DNA of 64,000 nt from Acidimicrobiaceae bacterium (GCA_002687745.1 NZBE01000010.1:100666-164665), one strand, 5' to 3'. Shown: positions 6,473 through 15,662, counted from the stretch's first letter. Translations and numbers: made by a program. Notes: generated from the sequence alone by a model not told the origin.

Positions 6473-7252
6473 GTGGACTACGAAAACCTCGTGTGCGAGC
6501 GGAACGGCGAGGTTGTCACCGTCACTCTCAGCCGGCCCGACCGCCGCAACTGCCTGTCCACGGAGGTCCTGGGCGAGCTCGAACATGCATTTCGCACCAC
6601 CGGTGAGCAGGACGACGTGGCGGGGATCATCCTGGCGTCGACCGGACCCGTCTTCTCCTCCGGCCATGACCTGGCCGAGATGGCGGCGATGCCCGAGGAC
6701 GAACTACGCAGCCTGTTCTCGGTGTGCACCGCGGCCATGAAGTCCCTGTCCGAGGTCCCCCAGGTGGTCATCGCCAGGGTGCAGGGTCTGGCAACGGCGG
6801 CGGGCGCCCAGTTGGCTGCAAGCGCCGACCTGGTCGTCGCCAGCGAGGAGGCCAGGTTCGCCACGCCCGGAGGCAAGGGAGGGCTCTTCTGCCACACGCC
6901 GATGGTGGCGGTTGCACGACAGGTCGGGCGCAAGCGTGCGGCCGAGCTGGCACTCACCGGAGGCGCAATCGACGCGGCAACGGCCCTCGACTGGGGCCTT
7001 GTGAACAGGGTGGTACCGGCGGCGGACCTGGAGCAGGCGACACGGGACTTCATGGCTTACGCCACCCGCGGCAGTCGCTACGCCAAGGGCCTCGGCAAGG
7101 CGACCATGTACGCCCAGATGGACATGACCTTCGAAGATGCCTACGAACTGGCTGCCGATGTGATGTCACGCGCTGCCGCCCATGGCGACGGCCGGGAGTG
7201 GCCGAGGGCATTCGTGGACAAGCGTCGGCCCGAGTGGACCCACGAGGGCTGA
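6473..7252 (+). CDS. Enoyl-CoA hydratase/isomerase family protein
   Basis: Crotonase-fold protein of 259 residues; members hydrate or isomerise acyl-CoA thioesters. Visible features are the oxyanion-hole segment SGHDLAEM (about 63-70), the second oxyanion strand around QGLATAAGAQLAASADLVVAS (about 105-125), and the ...LTGGAIDAATALDWGLVNRVVP motif (about 160-181). GTG at 6473 gives the standard length and has GGGAGGAAAG upstream; earlier in-frame starts only add a low-complexity tail. It is the first gene of a plus-strand run with the FAD oxidoreductase and the amidinotransferase-fold enzyme. The substrate is unknown. Confidence 0.9.
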   Translation: MDYENLVCERNGEVVTVTLSRPDRRNCLSTEVLGELEHAFRTTGEQDDVAGIILASTGPVFSSGHDLAEMAAMPEDELRSLFSVCTAAMKSLSEVPQVVIARVQGLATAAGAQLAASADLVVASEEARFATPGGKGGLFCHTPMVAVARQVGRKRAAELALTGGAIDAATALDWGLVNRVVPAADLEQATRDFMAYATRGSRYAKGLGKATMYAQMDMTFEDAYELAADVMSRAAAHGDGREWPRAFVDKRRPEWTHEG

Positions 7253-7323
7253 CCAGCACCCAGAACCGGTGCCATCTGCGTAGGCTCCCGCCAGTTCAAA
7301 CAGACTGACCATGGGAGGCCGTA

Positions 7324-8649
7324 GTGACCGGTCAACAGGGCCCCAACGAGGAGTTCGACGCCGTCATCATCGGTGCCGGCGTCCTCGGGGGGGCGATCGC
7401 CGTCGAGTTGTCCCGAAGGGGCATGCGAACCCTGAGCGTCGACAAGGCCTCAGCGGCCGGAGCCGGGTCGACAGTCAACTCGTGTGCCATCGTGCGCTTC
7501 AGCTACTCGACGGTTCCAGGGGTGACGATGGCCTGGGAGGCGATGCACTACTGGACCGACTGGCCCGCCTACATAGGGGCTGACGACGAACTCGGCCTGA
7601 TCGAGTTTCACCAGTGCGGGATGTTCAGCCTCGTGATCGACGGGGGTGGCCATTCGTCAAAGGTCAAGGCGCTGTGGCAGGAACTCGGTATTCCGTTCGA
7701 GGACTGGACCCTCGACGACATTGCCGAACGGTCACCGCTCCTGGACCATGGCCTCTACGGTCCGCCGAAGAGACCCGACGACCCCCACTTCTGGGACGAT
7801 CCGACAGACACGATCGACGGTGCGATATTCGCGCCCGACGCCGGCTACATAAGCGATCCACAGTTGTCCTGTCACAACCTGCAGCGGGCCGCCGAGGCCA
7901 GCGGCGCAGAGTTCTGGTTCAACGCCGAGGTCGTCTCCGTCGACCGGGTCGACGGTCGGGTGGGTGGTGTGACCCTGGCCGATGGCCGCCGGGTCACGGC
8001 GCCGATCGTGGTGAACGTGGCCGGTCCCCACAGTGCCGTAATCAACAAGATGGCCGGCGTCTACGACACCATGAACATCAAGACCCGGGCTCTGCGCCAC
8101 GAGGTCCACCACGTGCCGGCACCCCAGGGCTACGACTTCATGGCCAACGGCACGGTCGGTGTCGACGACGACACCGGCTTCTACTTCAGGCCCGAGACCG
8201 GCAACAACATCCTCATCGGCAGCGTCGACCCGGGGTGTGATCCCCGTGAGTTCGTCGATCCCGACGACTACGACACCACGCTCTCCCAGGAACAGTGGGA
8301 GGCCCAGGTGCTGCGGGCCAACCGCCGCATCCCCACCCTGGGGGTCCCCCACGAGAAGAAGGGAGTGGTCGACCTCTACGACGTCTCCGATGACTGGCTG
8401 CCGATCTACGACCGCAGCGACCTGGACGGCTTCTACCTGGCCATCGGGAGCAGCGGCAACCAGTACAAGAACGCCGGGGCGGTTGGCCAGGTAATGGCCG
8501 ACCTGATCGAGGCGGTCGAGTCAGGACACGATCACGACACGACACCCGTTGTGGTGACAGGCAGGTACACCGGGCGCCAGATCGACCTCGGCTTCTACAG
8601 CCGCAACCGAGAGGTCAACCTGGACTCGTCGATGTCGGTCCACGGCTGA
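7324..8649 (+). CDS. FAD-dependent oxidoreductase, DAO / sarcosine oxidase beta-subunit type
   Basis: D-amino-acid-oxidase-fold flavoprotein of 441 residues, probably oxidising a secondary or tertiary amine. The FAD-binding GAGVLGGAIAVELSRRG begins at residue 17, followed by the acidic ribose-binding residue in SVDK. The NSCAIVRFSYS segment resembles SoxB-type sarcosine/dimethylglycine oxidoreductases. The second FAD contact is near the C-terminus (YLAIGSSGNQYKNAGAVG). The GTG at 7324 has GGGAGG seven bases upstream. Context with an amidinotransferase-fold enzyme suggests degradation of a methylated or guanidino compound, but the substrate is inference. Confidence 0.88.
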   Translation: MTGQQGPNEEFDAVIIGAGVLGGAIAVELSRRGMRTLSVDKASAAGAGSTVNSCAIVRFSYSTVPGVTMAWEAMHYWTDWPAYIGADDELGLIEFHQCGMFSLVIDGGGHSSKVKALWQELGIPFEDWTLDDIAERSPLLDHGLYGPPKRPDDPHFWDDPTDTIDGAIFAPDAGYISDPQLSCHNLQRAAEASGAEFWFNAEVVSVDRVDGRVGGVTLADGRRVTAPIVVNVAGPHSAVINKMAGVYDTMNIKTRALRHEVHHVPAPQGYDFMANGTVGVDDDTGFYFRPETGNNILIGSVDPGCDPREFVDPDDYDTTLSQEQWEAQVLRANRRIPTLGVPHEKKGVVDLYDVSDDWLPIYDRSDLDGFYLAIGSSGNQYKNAGAVGQVMADLIEAVESGHDHDTTPVVVTGRYTGRQIDLGFYSRNREVNLDSSMSVHG

Positions 8650-8672
8650 GGCCCTGCTGAGGGGACCCAACA

Positions 8673-9629
8673 ATGCCAGACCGCTCCAATCCGCTGGAAC
8701 ACGCCGCCTACGGTGGGCCGGGCTGGCAGCCCCGCGTCCGATCCCTTCGCGAGGAGGCTCACGGCATCTGGGGTTCGTTCGGCATCGATTCCGAGTACGG
8801 CACGCTTCGCAGCGTGCTGCTACACCGACCCGGGCCCGAGATCGTCTCCGACGACCCGAACGGGGCCCAGATGCTCGACCGGGTCGATGCAGACAGGGCA
8901 GGCCGCCAGCACGACGCCATCGTTGAGACCTACAGGGCGAACGGAACCGAGGTCCATCTGATCGAGCCGCCACCGGTACCTCGGCCAAACCAGATGTTCA
9001 TGGCCGACCTGTTCGCCATGACCCCGGAGGGGGCGATCCTGGCTAGACCGGCCTCGGAGGTACGCGCTGGCGAGGAACGTGTCGCAGCCGCTGGTCTGGT
9101 TGCCGCCGGTGTTCCCATCCTTCGCAGCATTTCGGGGACGGGCACCTTCGAGGGAGCCGACCTGATGTGGCTCTCGCCTGGACACGTACTCATCGGTCGG
9201 GGGCTTCGCACCAACGCCGAGGCGATGGACCAGATCGTCGACGTGATGGCGGCTATGAATGTGGCCGCCACACGGGTGGACCTTCCGATCGGCACCATGC
9301 ACCTCATGGGAATGCTGCGCATCCTCGACCGTGACCTGGCGGTCGCCTGGCCTACGCGCCTCGCCGTGGCGGCAGTCGAGGCCCTTGAGGACGAGGGCTA
9401 CGAGGTGCACTTCCTGCCGGACCACGACGAGGCGGTAGGTGGATTCGCACTGAACGGAGTCACGTTGGGACCCCGCCGGTTCCTGATGGCGGCGGGAAAC
9501 CCGGTCACGCAGTCGTTCTACGAGGCGCTCGGTGTCACGTGCGCCGCCGTCGAGGTCGACGAGCTGGCGAAGGCGTCAGGTGCCATCGGCTGCCTGACGG
9601 GCGTTGTCTCCCGTTCTCCTGCCGGCTGA
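8673..9629 (+). CDS. Amidinotransferase / arginine-deiminase-fold hydrolase
   Basis: Guanidine-modifying (GME) superfamily enzyme of 318 residues. Family members act on arginine, methylarginine or related guanidines through a Cys-His-Glu/Asp triad. Corresponding residues are Asn106 and Asp112 in PNQMFMAD, Glu160 and Asp163 in FEGAD, His210 in TMHLMG and the nucleophile Cys307 in GCLTG. The usual PNxxFxRD and HCMT patterns are altered, so this is a divergent subgroup with unknown substrate. GAGGGG precedes the ATG. It follows the FAD oxidoreductase by 23 bases, probably in one operon. Confidence 0.82.
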   Translation: MPDRSNPLEHAAYGGPGWQPRVRSLREEAHGIWGSFGIDSEYGTLRSVLLHRPGPEIVSDDPNGAQMLDRVDADRAGRQHDAIVETYRANGTEVHLIEPPPVPRPNQMFMADLFAMTPEGAILARPASEVRAGEERVAAAGLVAAGVPILRSISGTGTFEGADLMWLSPGHVLIGRGLRTNAEAMDQIVDVMAAMNVAATRVDLPIGTMHLMGMLRILDRDLAVAWPTRLAVAAVEALEDEGYEVHFLPDHDEAVGGFALNGVTLGPRRFLMAAGNPVTQSFYEALGVTCAAVEVDELAKASGAIGCLTGVVSRSPAG

Positions 9630-9709
9630 CCAGTAGTCGGCTCCCGTGCAGGTTTCCAGCCTGCGAAGGCCGGTGTGGCCTGGTCGTGCTCGGGTCGCGA
9701 CAGACGCCG

Positions 9710-10423
9710 GTGTGGTGCCAACAGGTTGCTGCTGACGAGGTCGGTCCGCTCCACTATCAGGACAAGATGCACACGGTTCTCACCTCGCCGCTGGAGCTGG
9801 CCACCCATCCGGTGATGCTCGACACCGTCGAGCAACTGCTCGGACCAGACATCCTCCTCTACAACGTCGTCTACATCGTCAAGGAACCCGGCTCAGCCGC
9901 CCACGTGGCCTGGCACCAGGACCTCACCTACTGGGGTTTCGACAACGACCTTCAGGTGTCGGCGTGGCTGGCCCTTTCGCCGGCTACCACCGACAGTGGC
10001 GCCATGATGATGATCCCCGGGAGCCACACCGGTGGTCGCCTCGTGCACAGCGTCGGAACCGGCGGCCCGAACGTGCTCGACAACGACCAGTACGTGTCCG
10101 GTGTCGACGACTCGGAGGCGGTGCAGTGTCCGCTGGCACCGGGCGAGGCCTCGTTCCACCACGGCTGGACGCTTCACGCCTCACGCCCCAACACGAGCAG
10201 TGACAGGCGGATAGGCCTCAACATCCAGTATCTGCATCCCAGCATGAGGCAGACGCTCCACGACCAGGACACGGCGATGCTGGTCCGCGGAACCGACGAC
10301 CACGGGAACTTCGGTGATGACATCCCGGCGACAGGGAACCTGGAACCGCTGGCGATGGTCCGCCGCGCTGAACAGGGAGCCCTTATCAAGGGCTCCTACG
10401 TGACCGCGTTGGAGTCCAACTGA
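9710..10423 (+). CDS. Phytanoyl-CoA dioxygenase family protein, N-terminally truncated
   Basis: Fe(II)/2-oxoglutarate oxygenase of the PhyH type, 237 residues from GTG 9710. The metal ligands are present: His69 and Asp71 in WHQDLTYWG, distal His156 in LHASRPN, and Arg167, which would bind 2-oxoglutarate. Homologues normally have 50-60 further residues before this point. The 80 bases after the amidinotransferase stop encode nothing like them in any frame, and no ribosome binding site is seen. The start is therefore uncertain, and the gene may be a 5'-deleted pseudogene whose catalytic core is still open. Confidence 0.65.
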   Translation: MWCQQVAADEVGPLHYQDKMHTVLTSPLELATHPVMLDTVEQLLGPDILLYNVVYIVKEPGSAAHVAWHQDLTYWGFDNDLQVSAWLALSPATTDSGAMMMIPGSHTGGRLVHSVGTGGPNVLDNDQYVSGVDDSEAVQCPLAPGEASFHHGWTLHASRPNTSSDRRIGLNIQYLHPSMRQTLHDQDTAMLVRGTDDHGNFGDDIPATGNLEPLAMVRRAEQGALIKGSYVTALESN

Positions 10424-10558
10424 AACCTCGGCTGCCGCCAGCACAGACCGGGCGGCCGCGACACCAATGGCAACAGAGGGGGGACCAGCCCGGTCGGTGC
10501 ACATCGCTTGAGCCTGGTAGCCGAGTGGTGCCCAGATTCCGGCACCGGTACCTGCCGG

Positions 10559-10564
10559 TACAAT
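10559..10564 (+). promoter_or_regulatory. -10 element of the cyclopropane synthase gene
   Basis: TACAAT is a near-consensus -10 box 44 bases before the GTG at 10608. No good -35 is visible at 17 bases. The transcript would include the GGAGGAG ribosome binding site. Confidence 0.45.
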
Positions 10565-10607
10565 TCGGGGGACCGAGCCGGTGGGGCTGACCACGTCGGA
10601 GGAGCAA

Positions 10608-11723
10608 GTGGCAATCGCGGAGAACCAGGGCACCGAACTGCTGGCCAAGGCGGGAATCGCCGTGGGCGGCAGCGAGCCGTACGACCTGCAGGTCAACGAC
10701 GACCGGTTCTGGGCACGGGTGCTCAAGGACCGCGAACTGGGCCTGGGCGAGGCCTACCAGGACGCCTGGTGGGACGCCGAGCGGGTCGACGAGTTCCTGG
10801 TGAAGGTCTTCACCGCCGACCTGCGCTCTGCCATCCGGCCGAGTCCGGCCCTGGTATGGAACGTGGCCCGTTCACGCCTCACCAACCGGCAGACGACCAG
10901 CCGGGCGGCCCGCAACGCCAGGGCCCACTACGACATCGGCAACGACCTCTACCGGCGCATGCTCGGCGAGGAGATGGTCTACAGCTGTGCCGTCTGGGGG
11001 GGCGCCGACGACCTGGCCTCGGCCCAGGAGGCCAAGCTGGACCTGATCTGTCGCAAGCTGCACCTGGAGCCCGGCATGAGGGTGCTCGACATCGGCTGCG
11101 GGTGGGGCGGCTTTGCCCGACACGCCGCCAGCCGGTACGGGGCCCACGTAGTCGGGATCAGCCCCGCAGGAGAGCAGATCGCCGAGGCGCGAGACAGGGC
11201 CGGCGACCTGCCGGTCGAGTTCCACCAGCAGGACTACCGCGAGGTCACGGGCACCTACGACCGGATCGTCAGCATCGGCATGTTCGAACACGTCGGCCCC
11301 CGCAACTACCCGGGGTTCTTCGACCGGTGCGGTGAGCTGCTTGCCTCTGACGGCCTGATGCTGCACCACACCATCGGCTCCAACGAGTCCAAGGAGTCCA
11401 CCGACGCCTGGTTCGACCGCTACATCTTTCCGGGTGGCGTGGTTCCGTCGCTGCACCAGATCGCCGGTGCAGCCCAGCCTCGCTGGACCATCGAGGACGT
11501 CCACAACCTGGGCCCCGACTACGACCGCACCCTGATGGAGTGGTTCGACCGGATCGAGGCCCGTTGGCACGAGATCCCGCACTACGACGAGAGGTTCCGA
11601 CGCACCTGGCGCTACTACCTGCTGTCCTCGGCGGCCTCGTTCCGGGTGCGCAACCTGCAGCTCTTCCAGGTGGTCTTCAGCCGCACCGGCAGGGTCTCAC
11701 CCACCTACCGGGCCACCCGCTGA
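10608..11723 (+). CDS. cfa: Cyclopropane-fatty-acyl-phospholipid synthase family methyltransferase
   Basis: SAM-dependent enzyme that adds a methylene (or methyl) group to double bonds in membrane phospholipid acyl chains; 371 residues, normal for the family. It has the CFA N-terminal domain (about 1-95), the typical RARAHYDIGNDLYRRML entry, and the SAM-binding VLDIGCGWGGFARHA (about 165-179). These are followed by SIGMFEHVG and DAWFDRYIFPGGVVPS, hallmarks of CFA synthases. GTG 10608 was chosen because GGAGGAG lies three bases upstream; an in-frame GTG at 10581 has no such signal. A desaturase gene nearby could supply its unsaturated substrate. Confidence 0.93.
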   Translation: MAIAENQGTELLAKAGIAVGGSEPYDLQVNDDRFWARVLKDRELGLGEAYQDAWWDAERVDEFLVKVFTADLRSAIRPSPALVWNVARSRLTNRQTTSRAARNARAHYDIGNDLYRRMLGEEMVYSCAVWGGADDLASAQEAKLDLICRKLHLEPGMRVLDIGCGWGGFARHAASRYGAHVVGISPAGEQIAEARDRAGDLPVEFHQQDYREVTGTYDRIVSIGMFEHVGPRNYPGFFDRCGELLASDGLMLHHTIGSNESKESTDAWFDRYIFPGGVVPSLHQIAGAAQPRWTIEDVHNLGPDYDRTLMEWFDRIEARWHEIPHYDERFRRTWRYYLLSSAASFRVRNLQLFQVVFSRTGRVSPTYRATR

Positions 11724-11734
11724 CGGGCCGGAGC

Positions 11735-13417
11735 TCACCTGCCCGACATCCTGGTGACGTACCGACCGGAACTGGTGAGAAGGCTGGCGAGGGGACGGAC
11801 CGCCCTGTTGATCTCCCCGGGCGGCACCACAACGACCTGCCAGTTCCCCTCCCCGCTCAGCCTGAGTGTGAACGTTGAACCGCTGGCATCATCGGGAGCC
11901 TGCGGGTAGAGGGGGCTGATAACACCATCGGGGGCACCCTCGAAGCCGGCGACACCACGTCCGTCGGCCGTCTGACCACGGATTCCCTCCGTCGAGTAGG
12001 CGAGCAGGGCACCGCCAACCGGGAACTCCACGTCAACGCCGCTGCTGGACCCCTCAATGACCGGAAGGTCCAGCGAGCGGAGCACCTCCAGCTGCTCCTC
12101 CTCCCCGAGCGGTCGGAAGATCGGGTTCAGGCCCGCATCGAAGGTGGCGTACCGCACGCGCTCCTCCTCGGTGACGATGACATCCCCGGCGGTCAGCCCC
12201 CAGGCCTCCCACTCGTCTGCCACCCCGGGTGTCATCGCCTCGAAGACCGACACCAGCCTGGTCTGACGGGCACACACCGGGCTGAACCAGCCCGTCCACC
12301 AGGCAAGCGGCTCTGTGCAGAAGAACGGCAGGGGGTCGGCCCAGTCGGTCACCGCAAGGGCAATGTCACCCGCTTCTGTTCCCAGAAGGTCCCCGGCCGT
12401 CACCGGGAACGGGTGGCTGGTAGCCGGCATTCCCAGCATCACCTTGATGTTCGCGACCGGGTCGAATCCGCCGCCCTCGATGCCGAAGTGCGCCGCCAGG
12501 TCGTCGGTCGGCTGAATGTGGAAGAACTGGACGCTCACGTTCGGTTGGCTGACCGGCCTCACCCACAGGTCGTAACCGCCGGAGCCGCCACTGCCCAGCA
12601 GTTGGAACGCCTCTCCGTCGAAGGGGGCATACGACGGGGTCGACGAGGCCTCACCCAGGGGGTGCAGGTAGTGCTTCATCGACGAGGTCGAATGGGTCGA
12701 GTCGGCGTAGGTGTGGCCGAACAGGGACCTGAACGTGCTTACCGCCCCGATGGTTCGCGGCTCGGTGAAGTTGGAGGTCACCAGGCTGGTCACATCGGTA
12801 CCGACGTCGGCGTCGGTCAGGGCGTTGGATGCCACCGCCATCGTCACGATGGCGACGCCGAGGAGTGTCACGATCGTGCCGCCGGTGGTGGAGGCCAGCG
12901 CACGTAGGCCTCGTCGCCGGGGCACCTCCAGGCCTCGTCGCAGGACGAGGAAGGCGGCCAACCCGACAACCAGTGCGACCACGATCGAGGCCTGGGCGGG
13001 TGCCAGCTGTGTCACGACCACGAGCGCTGCCACCGCAGCGGCAACTGCCGTCGGGTAGGCGCTGGTGCGCCAACCGATGCCGACCGACACCAGCGAGCCG
13101 ACGAGGACTGCAACCAGGACAGGCAGGCCGACCCAGCCGATGCCGCACCCCGCCGCCAGGGATGCCGCCAGGGCCGAGGTGCCACCGGCCAGCCTTCCCC
13201 CGGTACCGCTGATGGCCGATCTGACATGGAGTGAGGCCAGTGCCCACCATGAGAACAGGATTGCCAGGCCACCCAGGCCCAGGTCGCCGTGGACTACCGG
13301 CCACCACAGGACGAAGGTGGTAGCGGCCACAGCGAGCAGGTGGGTGCCGGCAAGGCGCTTCGCGGTCGCCGAACCTACTGGTGGGAGCATGTCCGTCAGG
13401 GGCCTGTGCCAGCTCAT
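11735..13417 (-). CDS. Large membrane protein with extracytoplasmic domain, unknown family
   Basis: A 560-residue protein. Residues about 15-215 contain six or seven hydrophobic helices. Residues about 220-560 form a soluble domain rich in Gly, Ser, Thr and aromatic residues with two cysteine-containing segments (FFCTEPLAWW and SPVCARQ) that could form a disulfide. I do not recognise the family. ATG at 13417 has CGGAG seven bases upstream; the frame is open further upstream, but that part is antisense to the desaturase gene. It lies between two lipid-modification genes, which hints at an envelope role. Confidence 0.72.
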   Translation of the reverse strand: MSWHRPLTDMLPPVGSATAKRLAGTHLLAVAATTFVLWWPVVHGDLGLGGLAILFSWWALASLHVRSAISGTGGRLAGGTSALAASLAAGCGIGWVGLPVLVAVLVGSLVSVGIGWRTSAYPTAVAAAVAALVVVTQLAPAQASIVVALVVGLAAFLVLRRGLEVPRRRGLRALASTTGGTIVTLLGVAIVTMAVASNALTDADVGTDVTSLVTSNFTEPRTIGAVSTFRSLFGHTYADSTHSTSSMKHYLHPLGEASSTPSYAPFDGEAFQLLGSGGSGGYDLWVRPVSQPNVSVQFFHIQPTDDLAAHFGIEGGGFDPVANIKVMLGMPATSHPFPVTAGDLLGTEAGDIALAVTDWADPLPFFCTEPLAWWTGWFSPVCARQTRLVSVFEAMTPGVADEWEAWGLTAGDVIVTEEERVRYATFDAGLNPIFRPLGEEEQLEVLRSLDLPVIEGSSSGVDVEFPVGGALLAYSTEGIRGQTADGRGVAGFEGAPDGVISPLYPQAPDDASGSTFTLRLSGEGNWQVVVVPPGEINRAVRPLASLLTSSGRYVTRMSGR

Positions 13418-13470
13418 CGGAAGCTCCGTTCCCGTGCTCTTGCCAGTTGAGGGCCAGCCCGGGGCCACAG

Positions 13471-13476
13471 TAGTAT
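13471..13476 (+). promoter_or_regulatory. Leaderless -10 box of the desaturase gene
   Basis: TAGTAT ends seven bases before the GTG at 13484; no ribosome binding site. Confidence 0.4.
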
Positions 13477-13483
13477 CCGGTAT

Positions 13484-14398
13484 GTGGCTGGGACTTCTGT
13501 TCAGGTACGCCACCGGGTTGAATGGCCGACAGTGGCGGTCGCTGCCGCCATCTACGGCGGGTGGCTGGCCGTGCTCCTGTGGCACGAGGCCATGCCGTGG
13601 CCGGCGACGGTGCTCCTGCTCACGGTCGCCATCGCCTGGTACGGCTCGCTCCAGCACGAGGTGCTCCACGGCCACCCCTTCTCGAACCGCTGGGCCAACG
13701 AGGTCGTCGGGTCGATACCGATCAGCCTGCGCCTGCCGTTCCGTGTCTACCGGCGCTCACACATCAGCCACCACGAGTGCGATGACCTGACCGATCCTGC
13801 AGCTGACACCGAGAGCTTCTACGTGACAGCGGCAACCTGGGAGCGCCTGTCGATTCCGGGCCGCTGGTTCCTCGTCGCCCACCACACCCTGCTGGGCCGG
13901 ATGCTGCTGGGCCCGCTGGTGGAGAACACCTCGATGGTCCGCAGGGACGTCCGGGCGGTCAGGGCCGGCGACATGCCGTTGCTGCGCTGGTGGGTGGCCC
14001 ACCTGACGGCCGCGGCGGTGCTGTTCTGGCTGGTCCTGACCGTGGCCGGCGTGCCCTGGTGGGCCTACCTCCTGGGCGTCTACCTGGGCAACGGCCTGAG
14101 CCTGGTCCGTTCCTACTGCGAGCACCAGTGGGCAGAGGGTGACGAAACCCGCTCGATAGTCGTCAGGGCAGGCTGGTTCTTCAGGTTGTTGTTCCTCAAC
14201 AACAACCTCCACCACACCCACCACGCCGAGGCCGGCGTGCCCTGGTACGGGCTGCCCGAATTGGCCGACCGGATCGGATCGGACGGCTTCGCCGCAGCGG
14301 GCGCGGGCCTCTACTCCGGATACGGCGAGATCTTCCGGCGCCACCTGCTGCGTCCCTTCGACCACCCGGTTCACCCCCTGGAGCGGGCCGGCTCCTAG
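13484..14398 (+). CDS. Membrane fatty acid desaturase/hydroxylase family protein
   Basis: Integral-membrane di-iron enzyme of 304 residues that introduces a double bond (or hydroxyl) into acyl chains, or acts on a related lipid. The three histidine boxes are complete: HEVLHGH (58-64), HISHH (93-97) and HHTHH (about 244-248), with an extra conserved NNNLHHTHHAE context. Membrane segments are around 17-33, 40-55 and 160-200. The GTG at 13484 is preceded by TAGTAT seven bases upstream. It is close to and co-directional with the cyclopropane synthase but separated by a minus-strand gene. Carotenoid or sterol substrates cannot be excluded. Confidence 0.88.
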   Translation: MAGTSVQVRHRVEWPTVAVAAAIYGGWLAVLLWHEAMPWPATVLLLTVAIAWYGSLQHEVLHGHPFSNRWANEVVGSIPISLRLPFRVYRRSHISHHECDDLTDPAADTESFYVTAATWERLSIPGRWFLVAHHTLLGRMLLGPLVENTSMVRRDVRAVRAGDMPLLRWWVAHLTAAAVLFWLVLTVAGVPWWAYLLGVYLGNGLSLVRSYCEHQWAEGDETRSIVVRAGWFFRLLFLNNNLHHTHHAEAGVPWYGLPELADRIGSDGFAAAGAGLYSGYGEIFRRHLLRPFDHPVHPLERAGS

Positions 14399-14405
14399 CC
14401 GCGCA

Positions 14406-15650
14406 TCATTTGGCCTGTGTGGCGGCCGTTACCTCGTCGAAGCTGTCCACATCGCGTAGCGCCGGGAAGAACACCGCCCACAACCCGACCACGGCCAGGG
14501 TGCCGATCCCGCCGAACACGATTGCGCCGGTGAGCCCCAGCAGGGCGGCGGTAACCCCCGACTCGAACGCACCCAGTTCGTTTGACGCTCCGATGAACAC
14601 GTTCTCCAGTGCGAGCACCCGTCCCCGCATGTTCTCAGGTGTCGCCAGCGGCACGATCGTGAACCGAATGAACATGGATACGGCATCGGCGCCGGCCAGA
14701 ACCATGATGGCGATGAACGCCACTGCATAGTTGCGGCTCAGGCCCAGGACGATCGTTCCTATTCCAAAGATGGCCACGACGGTAAGCAGGGTCCGGCCAA
14801 TGTGTCGTTGGAGCGGCCGGACCGAGAGCGCCACCGCTACGATCCCAGCGCCGATTCCCACTGCAGCACGGAGCCAGCCCAGGCCGACGGCACCGACGCC
14901 CAGTCTGTCCTCGGCGATCGCCGGCAGCAGTGCCACGGCGCCGCCGAACAGCACGGCGAACAGGTCCAGGCTGATTGCACCGAACAGGACAGGTGTGCGG
15001 CGGATGAAGCGCATCCCGAGGACGGCGTCTACAACTGCCTGGCGCACACCGACGGTCTCCAGGCGCCGCACCGGCGCACTCGGAATGGCAAGGAGAATCA
15101 GTACGGCCGCAGCCAGCCCCAGGGCTGCGGCCAGGTAGGGGATCGGCTCACCGGCGACGAACAGGAACCCGAAGGCCACAGGGCCGGCGATCAGACCGGC
15201 CTGGAAAGCAACGTGTTCCAGCGCAACCACCCGTGGAATCAGAGCTGTCGGCGACATGTCGATCGGAAGGGCCCGACCCGACGGGGCGGTGAACCCCTGG
15301 CAGATGCCGAACAGGAACACCAGCCAGAAGATGGGCAGCACCGAAGTCGGATCGGTCGTGGCGTACCAGAACAGAAGTGCCGACACGGTGGCCTCGCCCG
15401 AGAGAGCGAGGGCGAACATCAGGCGCCTGTCCACCCGGTCCGCGATTGCGCCGGCAATCGGGGCGACAAGCATCGCCGGAAAGAACTCGGCCAGGCCGAT
15501 GAGGCCCAGGTCCAGTTCCCTGCCGGTCATGTCGTAGACCTGCTTGCCGATGATCGTGATCTGGCCGATCTTGGCGAACGCCGACAGGAAGAAGGCGATC
15601 AGAAGGCCCTGAATCCGGAGTGGGATCCGGCCCAGGTTCGGCTGGGACAT
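14406..15650 (-). CDS. MFS transporter (EntS-like exporter group)
   Basis: A 414-residue major facilitator with about 12 membrane helices. The loop motif after helix 2, GAIADRVDRRLM (about 67-78), is the MFS signature, and GICQGFTAPSGRAL matches the fourth-helix region of the EntS/TetV-like exporter group. The ATG at 15650 has TAGCCT six bases upstream and no ribosome binding site. It is convergent with the desaturase gene, with only seven bases between stops. The substrate is unknown. Confidence 0.88.
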   Translation of the reverse strand: MSQPNLGRIPLRIQGLLIAFFLSAFAKIGQITIIGKQVYDMTGRELDLGLIGLAEFFPAMLVAPIAGAIADRVDRRLMFALALSGEATVSALLFWYATTDPTSVLPIFWLVFLFGICQGFTAPSGRALPIDMSPTALIPRVVALEHVAFQAGLIAGPVAFGFLFVAGEPIPYLAAALGLAAAVLILLAIPSAPVRRLETVGVRQAVVDAVLGMRFIRRTPVLFGAISLDLFAVLFGGAVALLPAIAEDRLGVGAVGLGWLRAAVGIGAGIVAVALSVRPLQRHIGRTLLTVVAIFGIGTIVLGLSRNYAVAFIAIMVLAGADAVSMFIRFTIVPLATPENMRGRVLALENVFIGASNELGAFESGVTAALLGLTGAIVFGGIGTLAVVGLWAVFFPALRDVDSFDEVTAATQAK

Positions 15651-15656
15651 CAGAGC

Positions 15657-15662
15657 AGGCTA
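15657..15662 (-). promoter_or_regulatory. Leaderless -10 box of the MFS gene at 15650
   Basis: Minus-strand TAGCCT ends six bases before the ATG at 15650. Confidence 0.4.

Noticed and set aside
10581-10607. Upstream GTG start for the cyclopropane synthase
   Set aside because: The GGAGGAG lies three bases before GTG 10608 and within the extra codons, so the shorter protein is preferred.
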